From Glandiceps talaboti (taxonomy: Eukaryota > Hemichordata > Enteropneusta > Spengelidae), in NCBI RefSeq assembly GCF_964340395.1, contig NC_135553.1:25326449-25390448 (forward strand): DNA of 64,000 nt, in the 5' to 3' direction. The notes beneath the pieces were generated by a model. That model saw only the letters and a program-made list of their open reading frames with translations. It did not search any database and had not been told where the DNA came from. The position numbers and the translations under genes were made by a program. Below are positions 29,101 through 38,537 of this stretch, piece by piece; the first letter of the stretch is position 1; each line of letters starts with the position of its first letter.

Positions 29101-32100
29101 TAGTTAACTTAATGCACCATACTGCAATGCATGACAATACTAAATATTAACTCAAATGTCTTCTACCTTCAGATGATTATATATGTTTGTACAACATTAA
29201 AACAACAACTTTTCCTTTATAAATAAACATATATACTCATAAAGTTTAACATAAAACTCTGATAAGTTTCCCCTATACTCTATAAGAAATTTGCATGCAG
29301 AAGTGTTTACATAGAAGTAACTTTGTGATGGTAGATTATCACCTTCAAAGGTAAAGACAACTAGAATACTAAAACATCTTATCCCAAGTTTGAAACACAG
29401 GATATTTACTGGGTTTCTATTAACTATTATCCTTGTAATTATCCAAACAGCAAGAACCACCTGAAAGCAATGGAATCAATGCAGGCCAGTCTTGATGCTG
29501 AAACTAAATCTAAGACTGACCAGATCAGACTGAAGAAGAAACTTGAAACTGAAGTCAACGAATTGGAAGTGTCTCTAGACCACACAAACAAAGCCCATGC
29601 TGAAGCCCAGAAGAACATCAAGAAACTGCAACAACAAATGAAGGTATAGAGGCGATATACAAACAGTGTCTAGACTTTGAGAAATCTAACAATTTTTGTT
29701 TATGTTAACAACTTACAAGTAACTGTTGTGATACAGGAGAAGTGACATTGTTTTATATGAATGCTGTGTATAAACTTGAATTTTGGCATCCACACGGATC
29801 ATTTCTGTAATACCACTTGTACCAGTGTACGACAGAGATGGGAGAGATGCCGAAATTTGGTGACATATTACACTAACTGCATGAAGACATTGTTATCACC
29901 ATGCATTGATTTGGTACAATGGGGACCCATACATAATTGATATAATTTACCATTGCTCACTAGAAGGTGAAAGCCCAATTCATTCCAGTGTACTCTGCAT
30001 GTTTATAAGAGTATTGTTGCTATGACAACTGGGACTGAAGTCATTTCTGCCAAGACTTCTGCATTTCTTTCTCTAATAGTGTGTGTTTGAGTGATCTCAA
30101 TTAACCTGTCTTATTTTTCTTGTACTAAGCTTTCTTTACGGATGATGATTCCAGGTAGGAAGTCCTTGCCTCCATTTCTATTTTTCCACTCTTTTTTCCC
30201 TGCTATCTTGGTGTGTGTCGTTCAGTGTCTTCATTGTCGTTGATGCCATGGTGTACTTTTGTTGATCACAGGACATGCAGAGCATGCTAGAGGAAGAATC
30301 ACGTGCCCGTGAGGAGATCCGTGAACAGTACCAGGCTTCTGAGAGACGTAACAACACCATGCAAGGTGAACTTGAAGATCTTAGAGCTGCCTTTGAACAG
30401 GTATGTGTGCAATATTCTACCGACTATTACCATCATCTATAGAGTTGAACATGACTGCTAAGTTTTGTTCTTGATCAAAAGTATGAAAATAAAGTTGTAT
30501 TTTTTGTTCAGGAGGTGATTCGTTAGATCTTTCAGTATTGTCGTTTGAAACATGTTAAAGTGTTAAAATACAAAAATAGTGCATTATGAGAGAAGAAAAC
30601 AAATTATTCTGAACTACATGGCAAAAGAGAGCCAAACCATGTGTCCAAGGAGAGTGCCAAAACTGTTTGCCTGGAAAATGAAAATGGCAAGATGATCAAT
30701 ACACCACTGTACACAGACTGGGTACATTAATTGAACTTTCATTTTTTTTTCAACAGTCCGACAGAGCCCGCCGCAGTGCCGAAAATGAACTGATTGATGC
30801 TTCTGACCGTGTGAACGAAATGTCAACCCAAATCAGCACTCTTAATTCCATCAAGAGGAAATTGGAGGCTGAAGTTGGTGGCCTACACACAGAATTGGAT
30901 GAAGCATTCAATGAAGCAAGGAACAATGAAGAAAGAGCCAAGAAAGCCATAACTGACGTCAGTACTACATCATGTCTCTTACACCAGATTCATTCTTCTG
31001 TTAAAAAATTTGCAACCATTGTTGATAGTTGTTTAGTTCTGCCTTTCAAAATTATACACTTACATATTTAGATCTCCTGATTGGAGTTGACAAAAATAAC
31101 CATTGATGAATAATTCCAAAGTGTGAAATTAATGGAAATTTCAGGACAATTTTGTACTCATATGATTTTTGACATTTTTGCCTTTGAAAACAAAAATGGT
31201 GTATTAAACCAAAGTTTAATGAATGTGGTTTGTCTTTTCCATTGTAGTGTGTCCGCATTGCTGAAGAACTACGTGCTGAACAAGACCACGCAATGCACAT
31301 TGACAAACTTCGCAAACAACTAGATATGCAAGTTAAGGAACTTACTGTAAGAATTGAAGAAACTGAAATGATTGCTGCTAAGGAAATCAAGAAACAACTT
31401 ATTAAATCAGAAACCAGAGTAAGTATGAAGTGTTTAATGTATTCGGCATTTAAAAAAAGCTTGTGGAATACACTTGATTACCTAAAAAAAATTGTTAAGG
31501 TTGTAATTTTCAGTACTGATTGATTTACAAGTTGGTCTTATGTAAGACCATCACATTCACACTTGTGAAAACAATTCTCAAATTGTCGTCCCTTATCAAA
31601 TAGTCATTTGTGTGAATAACATGTAAGGGCCTTTTTTGATAGCCCCTCTGTGCCTTCAGTGTGTGCCCAGTCTTGTAATAGATGCGGTGATGTGCAACCA
31701 TGAAAATTTACATTGACAATGGTTTATTTGCAGATCCGTGAACTAGAAGTCATTGTAGATGAAGAGCGCCGCCATCGCTCAGAGAGCGAGAAGATAATGC
31801 GCAAATCAGAACGCCGTGTCAGAGAACTGATGGTTGCCCAGGAGGAAGACCAAAGGAATGCTGAACGTCTACAAGAACAAATTGAGAAACTGAATGGCAA
31901 GATCAAAACATTCAAACGGCAAATTGAAGAAGCCGTAAGTGTTTTCAAATTTTTAAAATATGATTTTCTGATATGAATATTTCATTATTTTTAAATTTTT
32001 TGTACTCTGTGAAATTGAGCGAATATGAATATTTGTTGGTTCTTTTTTAAATCAACAGGAAGAACAGGCCAGCATCAATTTGGGCAAATACCGTAAAGTT

Positions 32101-34851
32101 CAGCATGAGCTGGATGAGGCTGAAGAACGTGCTGATATGGCTGAAGCCTCACTAGCCAAAATGCGTGCTAAACACCGAAGCCAAGGTGCCACATCTCGTG
32201 TCAGCACTGTAAGTATGACTGTAGTGGTTGCCACTATGTGAGACAAAATTCACTAATGAGTAAGTCTGTTATTTGAAAAAAAAAAAAGATGAAGAATATT
32301 CTGTATAAAAATATGTATGATTGGATTTGGTTGTGGTGAAAATATTTCAAAGTGTGTTGTATGTTTTGAGCAACGAAGATGATGTGTGTCAGTATGAAAG
32401 AGAATTGATTTCAATCATATTTGTGTGGAGATGAGATGATTGACATGTGGTCAAATTTGATTCCTTTTTGAAAGTACTCTGACTCAACACTGCAAAATCA
32501 GAGACAAATCCAAGGAATGGCATATTACACAATTTATAAAAAAATAGTCATTATGAAAAGACAGAGTTTTGGAATAATAACAAAATATCAAATTATGAAA
32601 ATGAATCTGTCAGAGATGTCCAGATTGCTTGAAATTATATACATTTTAATAATTAGTCAATTTTCAACATTGTAGTCTGAGGTATATTCTAAACCACTAA
32701 GTCTTAAATTTGATCATAAAAGATTGGTTCCCTCAAAATGAGTGACTTTGATGCAACCAAACCAAAATTATTCTAAGTTGATGTGGAAAACCCTATGTGA
32801 GTGAAAGTACATGATAATATGCCGTTTGATGGAATCAAATCTGACAGGAAAACAATGCTGAGTCTATTTCTCTAAAAGTCTATTGTGTCCATCTTGTGTG
32901 TTTGTTGTTCTTTTCTTTTTTCTCACTTTTTCTGCTCTTCACTTTTGCTGGATATTTGCTGATAAAGAAGTCTACAACAAGTCTAACAACAGCTCATTAA
33001 AATGAAGCTGGTGAATCAAAAATCTAAGTTCAAAAATCCCAGTAAGTTGTCTGTCCAACTCTACTACTCGGCGATGCATCCCATAGTGTACATTCCAACT
33101 GCTTGTATTGTCTCCCAGTATTCTAGCACAAACTCCTCACTATCCAGTTTTATGAATGTGCAAACCTATGGTGTCTTATTAGCAAGTTTGTTATGTCTTA
33201 TGTCTAAACAGAGCTCCTTCAGTGGTCCCGGTGGAATGACAACTATCGTTAAAAAGACCACTAGAACCCTGACCACAGAGGAGTCGTGAACATCTCCTAG
33301 TTCAAACAAAAAATAATGGTAATTGGTAGCCACGCATGCCGTGATTCCAACTATGTAGACATATTTGCATGCTGACTTTTTCCTGCCTGTTTGTCTGTCT
33401 TCTTCTTATTTCACTTGTGTGTGTGGCATGTTTGCATATCATGATTGACATTTTTTTATCTTTATTGGACTATTATATTTTGTTTTCATTTCTAGGGATA
33501 TTTTTCGCAATCATTATCTCTCTTTCACTGTATTTGATTTGACATCTTTTTAACTTTGTTCTCAATAAATAAAAAGTGAAGAAAGTAGAAATGGCTAAAA
33601 CACAGCAAGATATTACCCTATATTTTTTTAACGAGTCACCATTATTTCAAAATCAGTTCAATCTGATTTCTTTCTGTCATATCACTTAATTTGCATATCT
33701 GAAACGAAGTAATGAAAAAAGAGAATTATTGTTAACAGTGAAAGAGATATAGATGTCTTCAAAGATAGGTAGTGTGAAAACAAGGAACTGAACAAACTTT
33801 TAACGTTCATTGCAACAAATAACAACATCAACAAATATAACCATCATTCACATTGCCCAAGAATTGTAGATGTTGTTTTGCAACAAGTAACATCAAGAAA
33901 TAACACTCATGCATTTTCAAACAGTTTTGTGGTTGAGAATTTGTCATGTAGATGCTTATACAGCAGTGACCTGTACTAAAAAGTGCAATGTTGACAGTTT
34001 TGTTACCTAGGAAACTTGTACCCTTCATCTCTTCATTAAAGACAAATGAAGTGTCCATTTTGAATTGAAAGTATCGCTCTATCCAAAACTATAACTTCAC
34101 CATTTGCAATGTTGCCAAATTAGTGTTCAAATAAGTTGAGTTGAAGTTATTCGGTGCAACTTCCCAATTTTGAGTTTTGAGTTGTCTACTATGTACACTA
34201 AAAGTGTGATAAATTACCATATTTCTATAGGTAAAAGCATGAGTTTTAGGCAAAACAGGCTGCATTTTGGTCAAATTTGGTTAAAGTGTGTCCCTAGTAT
34301 GTCAAATTATATATAATCTGGCTTCTTAGTAGATACATGTATTAATTTGTCGATCTATCACCAGGGATACATTTTGTTTTAGTTGTATTTCATGAGTCAA
34401 AATAGACCTTTACATAAACTGCGCCCTCTAGTGATGGCTTAGAGCTTTCAATGAGATATACTATGATTTTGAGGAACTGGTGAGATCTTATAGTTGTTAT
34501 CACTTGAAGGCTGGCTTTATGTTAAATGTTTATTCTGCTGTAACCTTCAAAGAAGGGCATGATATAACCCAATACCAATATAACAATCTAGCATCTATAC
34601 CAGTGCCAATGCCTGTAGAAAACTATGATCCCATTCTGACGATGTGGATCATTCCATTCTACTAGGTGTAGGTAAACAGGTATTCATATTGACAATCCTC
34701 ACCTTTTATTCATTTTGTGCTTTTTTCTTTCTCTTCACAGGGTGGCTACAGCTCAAGTACAAGAATGTATACATCGCGAAGTAGTGATCGTTATAGCGAT
34801 CGTGGTAGTGTAGGATCAGCAGCCAATGGGGGGGATGAGGAAGAGGAATAA
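1..34851 (+). CDS. Mhc: Striated-type muscle myosin II heavy chain, 5'-truncated by the window edge, alternatively spliced
   Basis: This is the ATP-driven actin motor of the sarcomeric thick filament. The first complete codon is at base 1, and about 300 N-terminal residues including the P-loop are upstream. Shared exons: 1-45, 176-314, 653-771, 1684-2004, 2393-2581, 3958-4087, then 6114-6172 or 6265-6314, then 9098-9303, 9822-9942, 10381-10517, 10753-10834, 11209-11382, 11911-11991, 12638-12766, 14585-14707, 15130-15216, 15844-15989, 16488-16578, 22327-22383, 24555-24808, 25152-25230, 25587-26029, 26146-26278, 26564-26780, 26915-27155, 29451-29643, 30272-30400, 30757-30957, 31248-31418, 31734-31934, 32059-32208, then 33212-33289 or 34741-34851. 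All junctions are GT-AG and phases agree throughout. With the first choice at each site the window encodes 1641 residues: 516 of motor plus neck, 1100 of coiled-coil rod and a short tail. The striated class is shown by [18 protein letters not shown] and the rod pattern. Exon limits are read by eye from splice motifs and family similarity. Confidence 0.96.
2291..2310. repeat. (GT)n microsatellite in myosin intron
   Basis: About ten uninterrupted GT units in the intron before exon 2393. Confidence 0.9.
2681..2851. mobile_element. Small foldback (MITE-like) element in myosin intron
   Basis: GGTTATAACACACAAGTAGT (2681-2700) is matched in reverse complement by ACTTGTGTGTTATAACC up to 2851 with one mismatch over 23 bases. 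Inner arms also pair (GCTTTCAATCTGTCTT near 2720 with AGACAGATTGGAAGC near 2797). The loop contains a directly repeated ATAATACATTTGTAGAAGA. No coding capacity. I call it a non-autonomous inverted-repeat element; the family is unknown. Confidence 0.6.
3023..3103. repeat. 19-bp tandem repeat, about 4 copies
   Basis: The unit CTGATTATGTTACTAGTAT is repeated head to tail with one variant (GAGTATG). Confidence 0.9.
3321..3932. repeat. 26-bp minisatellite abutting a myosin exon
   Basis: About 23 copies of a unit like TTTACAATGTCATGCAGATA followed by GATAGA, with AGCTAGATAGAT variants and some 22-bp units. The array stops 25 bases before the exon at 3958. Confidence 0.93.
3958..4087 (+). CDS. Mhc: Myosin exon before loop 2
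   Basis: Encodes [20 protein letters not shown] onward and ends WEDYGTAA plus one base (phase 1). Its acceptor at 3956-3957 follows a 26-bp minisatellite almost directly, so the polypyrimidine tract is poor. Because it ends in phase 1, only an exon starting with two completing bases keeps the frame. Both loop-2 exons meet this: AGT (Ser) with the first, ATT (Ile) with the second. Confidence 0.95.
4088..6113 (+). other. 2.0-kb myosin intron, no recognised feature
   Basis: AT-rich intron upstream of the loop-2 exons. I found no further loop-2-like exon, RNA gene or recognisable transposon in it. Confidence 0.6.
6114..6172 (+). CDS. Mhc: Loop-2 alternative exon A of myosin
   Basis: A 59-nt exon between TTAG and GTAGGC. 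With the preceding base it encodes 20 residues: a Gly/Lys-rich segment GGRKKGKSG followed by [10 protein letters not shown], which matches the conserved C-terminal side of muscle-myosin loop 2. Loop 2 is the flexible actin-binding loop that tunes actin affinity and ATPase rate. It enters in phase 1 and leaves in phase 0, joining EQLNKLM at 9098. Confidence 0.92.
6265..6314 (+). CDS. Mhc: Loop-2 alternative exon B of myosin
   Basis: A 50-nt exon between TTTTCAG and GTTTGC, 92 nt downstream of exon A. With the preceding base it encodes 17 residues: [17 protein letters not shown]. It has the same phases as exon A (1 in, 0 out), a similar Gly-Gly start, a lysine cluster and a TxSG motif, but is three residues shorter. 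The pattern fits a duplicated, diverged, mutually exclusive exon. Its donor is weaker than that of A. Expression is not shown by the DNA alone. Confidence 0.85.
6579..6617. repeat. (AAT)n-type microsatellite
   Basis: AATGATAATGATAAAAATGATAATAATAATAATAATG in the intron after loop-2 exon B. Confidence 0.8.
7084..7099. repeat. Poly-C tract
   Basis: A run of C preceded by CCCAAACCCAAACCCACCACA, which reads as G-runs on the minus strand. It lies in the 2.8-kb intron 6315-9097, otherwise without recognised genes. Confidence 0.85.
7886..8614. repeat. Imperfect inverted repeat in myosin intron
   Basis: GTCAATGTGATATGGGTATTTC (7886-7907) pairs with GAAATACCCATATCATCTTGAC (8593-8614), 20 of 22 matching. 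Inner segments ATAGGCTGGT (7940) and ACCAGCCTAT (8293) also pair. The arms are irregularly spaced, so this may be a decayed or nested element. Confidence 0.4.
9098..9942 (+). CDS. Mhc: Myosin actin-binding strut, SH helices and converter (exons 9098-9303, 9822-9942)
   Basis: The first exon encodes [20 protein letters not shown] and [10 protein letters not shown], then the reactive-thiol helix with both cysteines ([18 protein letters not shown]). The second, joined through a split AGA codon, encodes the converter ([14 protein letters not shown] and [11 protein letters not shown]) and ends HTK. The 9098 acceptor is the one that must serve both loop-2 exons. If A and B were both included, or both skipped, reading through this exon reaches a stop. 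Confidence 0.95.
10381..10834 (+). CDS. Mhc: Myosin lever arm with two IQ motifs (exons 10381-10517, 10753-10834)
   Basis: [19 protein letters not shown] leads into IQ1 ([18 protein letters not shown]), the essential light-chain site. The next exon holds IQ2 ([17 protein letters not shown]), the regulatory light-chain site, followed by the WQWWRLYTK hook. The junction splits an AGA codon (AG at 10516-10517, A at 10753). There are two IQ motifs, as expected for a conventional class II myosin. Confidence 0.95.
11209..16578 (+). CDS. Mhc: Myosin proximal rod (S2): exons 11209-11382, 11911-11991, 12638-12766, 14585-14707, 15130-15216, 15844-15989, 16488-16578
   Basis: The rod opens with [15 protein letters not shown], the conserved head-rod junction, and runs on as heptad coiled coil rich in Glu, Lys and Leu with no proline after the start. 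831 nt encode 277 residues. Landmarks: [48 protein letters not shown] and [19 protein letters not shown]. Most exons are phase 0 at both ends. The exception is 15844-15989 with 16488-16578, which share a split AAG codon. Confidence 0.94.
12518..12549. repeat. (GTTT)n microsatellite
   Basis: About seven TTTG units shortly upstream of exon 12638. Confidence 0.85.
12917..13268. promoter_or_regulatory. Cluster of five octamer motifs (ATTTGCAT) in a myosin intron
   Basis: Exact ATTTGCAT occurs at 12917, 12932, 12962, 13224 and 13261, all on the plus strand, with further near matches. Octamers bind POU-domain factors. The first copies lie in a loose tandem repeat, so the cluster may partly reflect repeat expansion; a regulatory role is inference. 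Confidence 0.35.
14410..14500. repeat. Long (GT)n microsatellite
   Basis: About 90 bases of GT repeat, nearly pure, 85 bases upstream of exon 14585. It generates spurious Cys/Val open frames. Confidence 0.95.
16579..22326 (+). other. 5.7-kb myosin intron
   Basis: The longest intron in the window. Apart from the compound microsatellite I see no exon, nested gene or clear transposon. The 160-codon open frame at 17628-18110 has no recognisable domain. The length could accommodate enhancers, but nothing specific was read. Confidence 0.6.
17053..17146. repeat. Compound (GT)n(CTGT)n microsatellite
   Basis: A GT run followed by about 17 CTGT units, in the largest myosin intron. Confidence 0.95.
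22327..32208 (+). CDS. Mhc: Myosin distal rod and light meromyosin: exons 22327-22383 to 32059-32208
   Basis: Thirteen exons (22327-22383, 24555-24808, 25152-25230, 25587-26029, 26146-26278, 26564-26780, 26915-27155, 29451-29643, 30272-30400, 30757-30957, 31248-31418, 31734-31934, 32059-32208) encode 823 residues of filament-forming coiled coil. Landmarks: [66 protein letters not shown]-like [16 protein letters not shown] and the assembly-competence region near [18 protein letters not shown]. The 57-nt exon 22327-22383 sits between introns of 5.7 and 2.2 kb. It is frame-neutral but 19 residues long, so skipping it would shift the heptads; I take it as constitutive. The donor after 27155 (GTGGGC) is weak. 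The rod ends [14 protein letters not shown] in phase 0. Confidence 0.94.
22384..24554 (+). other. 2.2-kb myosin intron, no recognised feature
   Basis: Unique-looking AT-rich sequence between the 57-nt exon and exon 24555. No open frame with family resemblance was seen. Confidence 0.6.
27156..29450 (+). other. 2.3-kb myosin intron
   Basis: It contains a short (GT)n near 27865-27880, an A-run at 28558-28570 and a C-rich stretch at about 28597-28615. The open reading continuing past 27155 is intron read-through, because the next exon restores the conserved rod sequence. Confidence 0.6.
32968..33000 (+). CDS. Possible third, very short C-terminal myosin exon
   Basis: A long pyrimidine-rich tract (about 32895-32945) is followed by GATAAAG and then 33 in-phase bases encoding [10 protein letters not shown] and TAA. 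The Thr/Ser composition resembles the tail at 33212. The AAG acceptor and its distance from the tract are not ideal, and ten residues can be open by chance. Confidence 0.2.
   Translation, partial: KSTTSLTTAH
33212..33289 (+). CDS. Mhc: Alternative C-terminal myosin exon 1 (Thr-rich tailpiece)
   Basis: Follows a TCTAAACAG acceptor in phase 0, compatible with the end of exon 32059-32208. Encodes a 25-residue non-helical tail beginning [11 protein letters not shown], continuing [14 protein letters not shown], then TGA. The tail is Thr/Ser-rich and basic in the middle. A canonical AATAAA lies about 275 bases downstream (33564), so a short transcript ending here is plausible. Tailpieces of this kind in invertebrate myosins are known isoform markers and phosphorylation targets; the role here is inference. 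Confidence 0.85.
   Translation, partial: SSFSGPGGMTTIVKKTTRTLTTEES
33564..33569 (+). terminator. Poly(A) signal AATAAA for the short-tail myosin mRNA
   Basis: The string CTCAATAAATAAAAAG holds canonical AATAAA 275 bases after the first tail exon's stop and before the second tail exon. It could end the transcript that uses exon 33212-33289. Confidence 0.6.
34741..34851 (+). CDS. Mhc: Alternative C-terminal myosin exon 2 (Ser/Arg/Tyr tail with acidic end)
   Basis: Follows a strong TTTCTTTCTCTTCACAG acceptor in phase 0, like the other tail exon. Encodes 36 residues beginning [20 protein letters not shown], then [11 protein letters not shown] and the acidic end DEEEE before TAA. It has several Arg-x-x-Ser and Ser-x-Arg contexts that could be phosphorylated (inference). 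Joining to exon 32059-32208 skips exon 33212-33289, giving a longer tail isoform. Confidence 0.87.
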   Translation, partial: GGYSSSTRMYTSRSSDRYSDRGSVGSAANGGDEEEE

Positions 34852-35742
34852 TGGAATTATAGTGCAAATTACAAAAAAAACTTTGTAAAGAACATTCATT
34901 TTGAAGCCTCACAATATGCAATGATACAATCCACGTTATATCCATCAATACTTTGCATATGCAACTATAGAGAACTCTTATTGCAAGGAGTCAATATAGC
35001 AATTTTTAGTACAGCATTGATATTTAAAGGAATGGGAGAAGTTTTTTAAAATGAAAGACAAAAAAAATCTACTTCAACATTTGAAGGCAGCAAGGACAAA
35101 TGTAAAACTCTTTTTTTTTTAGCATTTCTCAGTAGTCCTTTATTCTTTGGTTCTCTTCTAGGAGTTAAGTTCCAATCTGAGACTTATGTATTTGGTAGAA
35201 ACTTTCCTTCTCTGTGTTTGACTTGTGAAAAGGATAGAGTGAATGCGTGGATGGATGCAACATGCCTCGCATCGTAATCATTTTGTTTTGTTGCTTCTCA
35301 AATGATTGATGTAGGCAGGCAGACAGCGGTCTGGTGGCCACTTTTTGTAGACATACTCTATAACAAAAAAATATTAGGGAAAAAATCCCAGATTAAACTT
35401 AACTCTGACAATTCTCTCTCATAGATCTTTTTGTATTCGCTACTTTTTTCTTGAAGATGAAAAAACTGCAAAAGTGATTATTATTTATTACCATAGCTGA
35501 AATACTTGCAGAGAACCTCCATTGTTCCCCCATATGGCCTGGTCCTTATCAATCCCCTTATTACATCACCTATGTAGCCATCCTATCTTTCTTTCTTTTC
35601 TCTCTTTTTTGTAGACTTTCTTATTTTATGATCTTGTGTGGGTTGTGAATAGGATTTTTAGCAGCAGTTTAGTTGTTCTTTTTCGTGGGAAGTCATCAGT
35701 CAACCAGCCTGCAACTAATGTCATTTCCTTTTTACCAGTGCT

Positions 35743-35748
35743 AATAAA
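35743..35748 (+). terminator. Poly(A) signal AATAAA for the long-tail myosin mRNA
   Basis: GCTAATAAAAAAC lies 892 bases after the TAA at 34851. It is the first canonical signal I see downstream of the second tail exon. A further AATAAA occurs at 37252. Confidence 0.5.
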
Positions 35749-35775
35749 AAACAATCAGTTGGAAAAAGACAAATG

Positions 35776-35850
35776 ATTGGAGTTGATGTGATTCTGTGTT
35801 GTGATTGGAGTTGATGTGATTCTGTGTTGTGATAGGAGTTGATGTGATTT
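35776..35850. repeat. 28-bp tandem repeat, 2 to 3 copies
   Basis: Unit TGATTGGAGTTGATGTGATT plus CTGTGTTG, twice near-perfect and a third diverged copy, close to the second myosin poly(A) signal. Confidence 0.85.
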
Positions 35851-36595
35851 TATGGAGAGAGAAAATGATTGTTTTTCCAGTATAATTTTGATAATGGTAT
35901 GGACGATACTGCAGTGCATTGATCTTTGGAGTCCAGTCTAAGGGTTTCAACAAATCATACAATTGTAACAAATTTTACAAGTTAGATTTGACCCATACAA
36001 CAGGTTAACATTTACACTTGAAGTATTTTGCTATTATTTAGTAAGACTCACTTTTGAGTTGAATTTCAAAAAATGTCTTGGTCTTGATTTAATGCACTGC
36101 AGCTATTCGTCTTCTCCTTCATAGTTTGCTATGTCACTCACTTCATGGTGGTGGTATTTGAGGAAGACTCACTCCCCTTCCCCCGACATCTAATCCCCAC
36201 CCCATGGCCTCACCTCACCCTATCTCATCTTTGTTCCTGCTGGAAGAAGACCATACCCTGATGACTCCTCAGTGAATATTAGTTCAATTAATATTTGAAG
36301 CTCACATGATCTCCAACCTTTAACTTGTTATTCCTACTGAAGAAAATGACTTACACAATACATAAATAACTGTTCCAAGAAGGCTACCCGTGTCTGCACC
36401 TAGAAAGAGATGAAGACTTCACAGATCACTTCAAGACTGACAACTGTACCCAACTATTACACCTTGGTACACCCACCAACAAATACTAACCCAGGCTCGA
36501 TGGTCATGGTTTCTGTCATTCTGGTATACTGAGAACTCTTATATTTTCAGTCAATTCTGTTTCTCCTAGTTGTGATAACTTGGCCTATATAATTA

Positions 36596-37071
36596 AACAC
36601 TCCTAACAGCAGTACCCAATCATAGCTCTAAATTATGAGACCCCTAACTTCTGTGACCTTGTCACTCAAAACCCCTTATTAAACAACAACACTTCAGTTC
36701 ATTCCACACAATCACTTCTCTCATGTTCTCAGAGTCCCTAACTTATTGATCTTATCATTCAAACCCCCTAGCACAGTACCTCAGTTCATTCCACACTATA
36801 TCGTGATAGAAGGTCTGGGTCAATCCAGGCTCAAGCTCTAAGATGTCTAAAATTCTATGATCTTGTCATTCAAACCCTAGCAACAGTACTTTATCTCAAT
36901 CATAGTCATCATGCTCTAAGACCCTCTAATTAACTCCTGTGATTTTGTCACCCCCTCTCAGCAATAGTACCTCAGTTCAACCATAGCCCTCAATCTTGGA
37001 GCCACCTAACTTCTGTGATTGTGTCATTCAAGGCCCTCTAGCAATGATTCCTCAGCTCAATCATAGCCAAT
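36596..37071. repeat. Degenerate tandem array, roughly 70-100 bp units
   Basis: At least five diverged copies containing CTAACTTCTGTGA, then TTGTCATTCAAACCCCCTAG, then CAGTACCTCAGTTCA and ATCATAGC. Copies begin near 36644, 36738, 36850, 36917 and 37007. Confidence 0.7.
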
Positions 37072-38531
37072 CCCACAAGGCATACCTTAGAATACTGGAT
37101 AAGCTTTATTTTGGTGTGTATGAAATCAACCCCCCACCTCTCCCCTTACCCTAAACAAAGGTTTAGAAGTGGTACATAAATGCATCATACAAAGTTTAAT
37201 ACTATAGCTATTGATTCTGTTAGGTGTTCCTATGCTCAAAGGTCAAAGGTCAATAAAATAAGTACACACAACCTTCTTCTTTCAAAACCTGGGCTGCACA
37301 CTACGAGTGTGGACGTCACAAATCTATTTACATTTTAGCACAGTGTACTCTAGGTCTGGTGACTATATTTGCATACATTCATAGTGCCTGGGGTCTGCAC
37401 TACACAGTGAAGTGTCCATATAATAATTTCAGCTCTAAATGGACAATTTCCAACAAATCTTTGCTATTTCTAGCTTTACATTCTATAGCTCCTTCAAATG
37501 TTGGCTATCCTAGTGGTTTTAAATGAGACTAGTAGAATTGCCTGTTCACACAACACAGCACGTTTGGCATCTGTCAACACTTGTTGTTCATCGATCATGC
37601 TAGGCCTGGTTGTGTTACACACACTAATATGGTCAGAGAACACCATAGTCCTGCTTGAAGACGGTGTATGGGACTAGCTTACTGAAAAGGAAGGGACAAT
37701 TGCCACAATCAAGTCCCAAATTACTGCGCCTGCAAGCAGAACTAAGAATATGTTGCTTCAGCCCTATAAAACTTAAATGTACTCACATTGGCATCTACTA
37801 AAGTCATTTATTTATTTCAGTGACAAGGCATAGATATGTAGTTGCCAATCAATGTCCACACATCACATGCATCAGATACACATGGTTAAACGTGTTGTAA
37901 GTAGGTTGTTGATTGGTCGAATTGTCATGATGTCATTGCGCATGAATATATATTACAAAATACTAAACAGTACAACGGAAGATGCCAGAGTTAATTATTT
38001 CTGCTGATGCAACTCCTACATCCACGATCACTTGACATTCCAATCTTACCATTCTAAACACTCCAATAATCCCTGACAACATTCTAATAAGCTATGGCTC
38101 TCATACATTTGTATGTACAACTTCTGTAATGTTGTAACACCAGGTCATCGAACATAGCAACACACACAATCGTAACAATTACTGGATCATATTTGTAAAC
38201 TTTTATTAAAGTCCATAATAAAATACAATGAACAGTATTAAGGAGCAACTACATTCAATCTCTACTAAATGTAAAGGTATGTCAGTTGAGAAACTATTAT
38301 CAAACTTTGGGCAATTTTGGCATATTTAATTACCAAATTCTTTTTATATTTTCAATGAAAAACTCAACTCTGAGTATTCATGCAGGTTTGGATTTTTACC
38401 CTATGACATTGTATTTGCTTTTGTCTCTACAATTATACTAAATTTGAGTTTTAGCCTAATGCAGCTAGGACTGACATGTTGTTATAGCAACACTATTGAG
38501 GAAATACCACCCCACATTTATATAGAGGAGC

Positions 38532-38537
38532 TTTATT
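38532..38537 (-). terminator. Candidate VPS26C poly(A) signal
   Basis: TTTATT on the plus strand reads AATAAA on the minus strand, about 725 bases past the VPS26C stop. It is the nearest canonical signal I found; a second lies at 38202. Confidence 0.4.
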
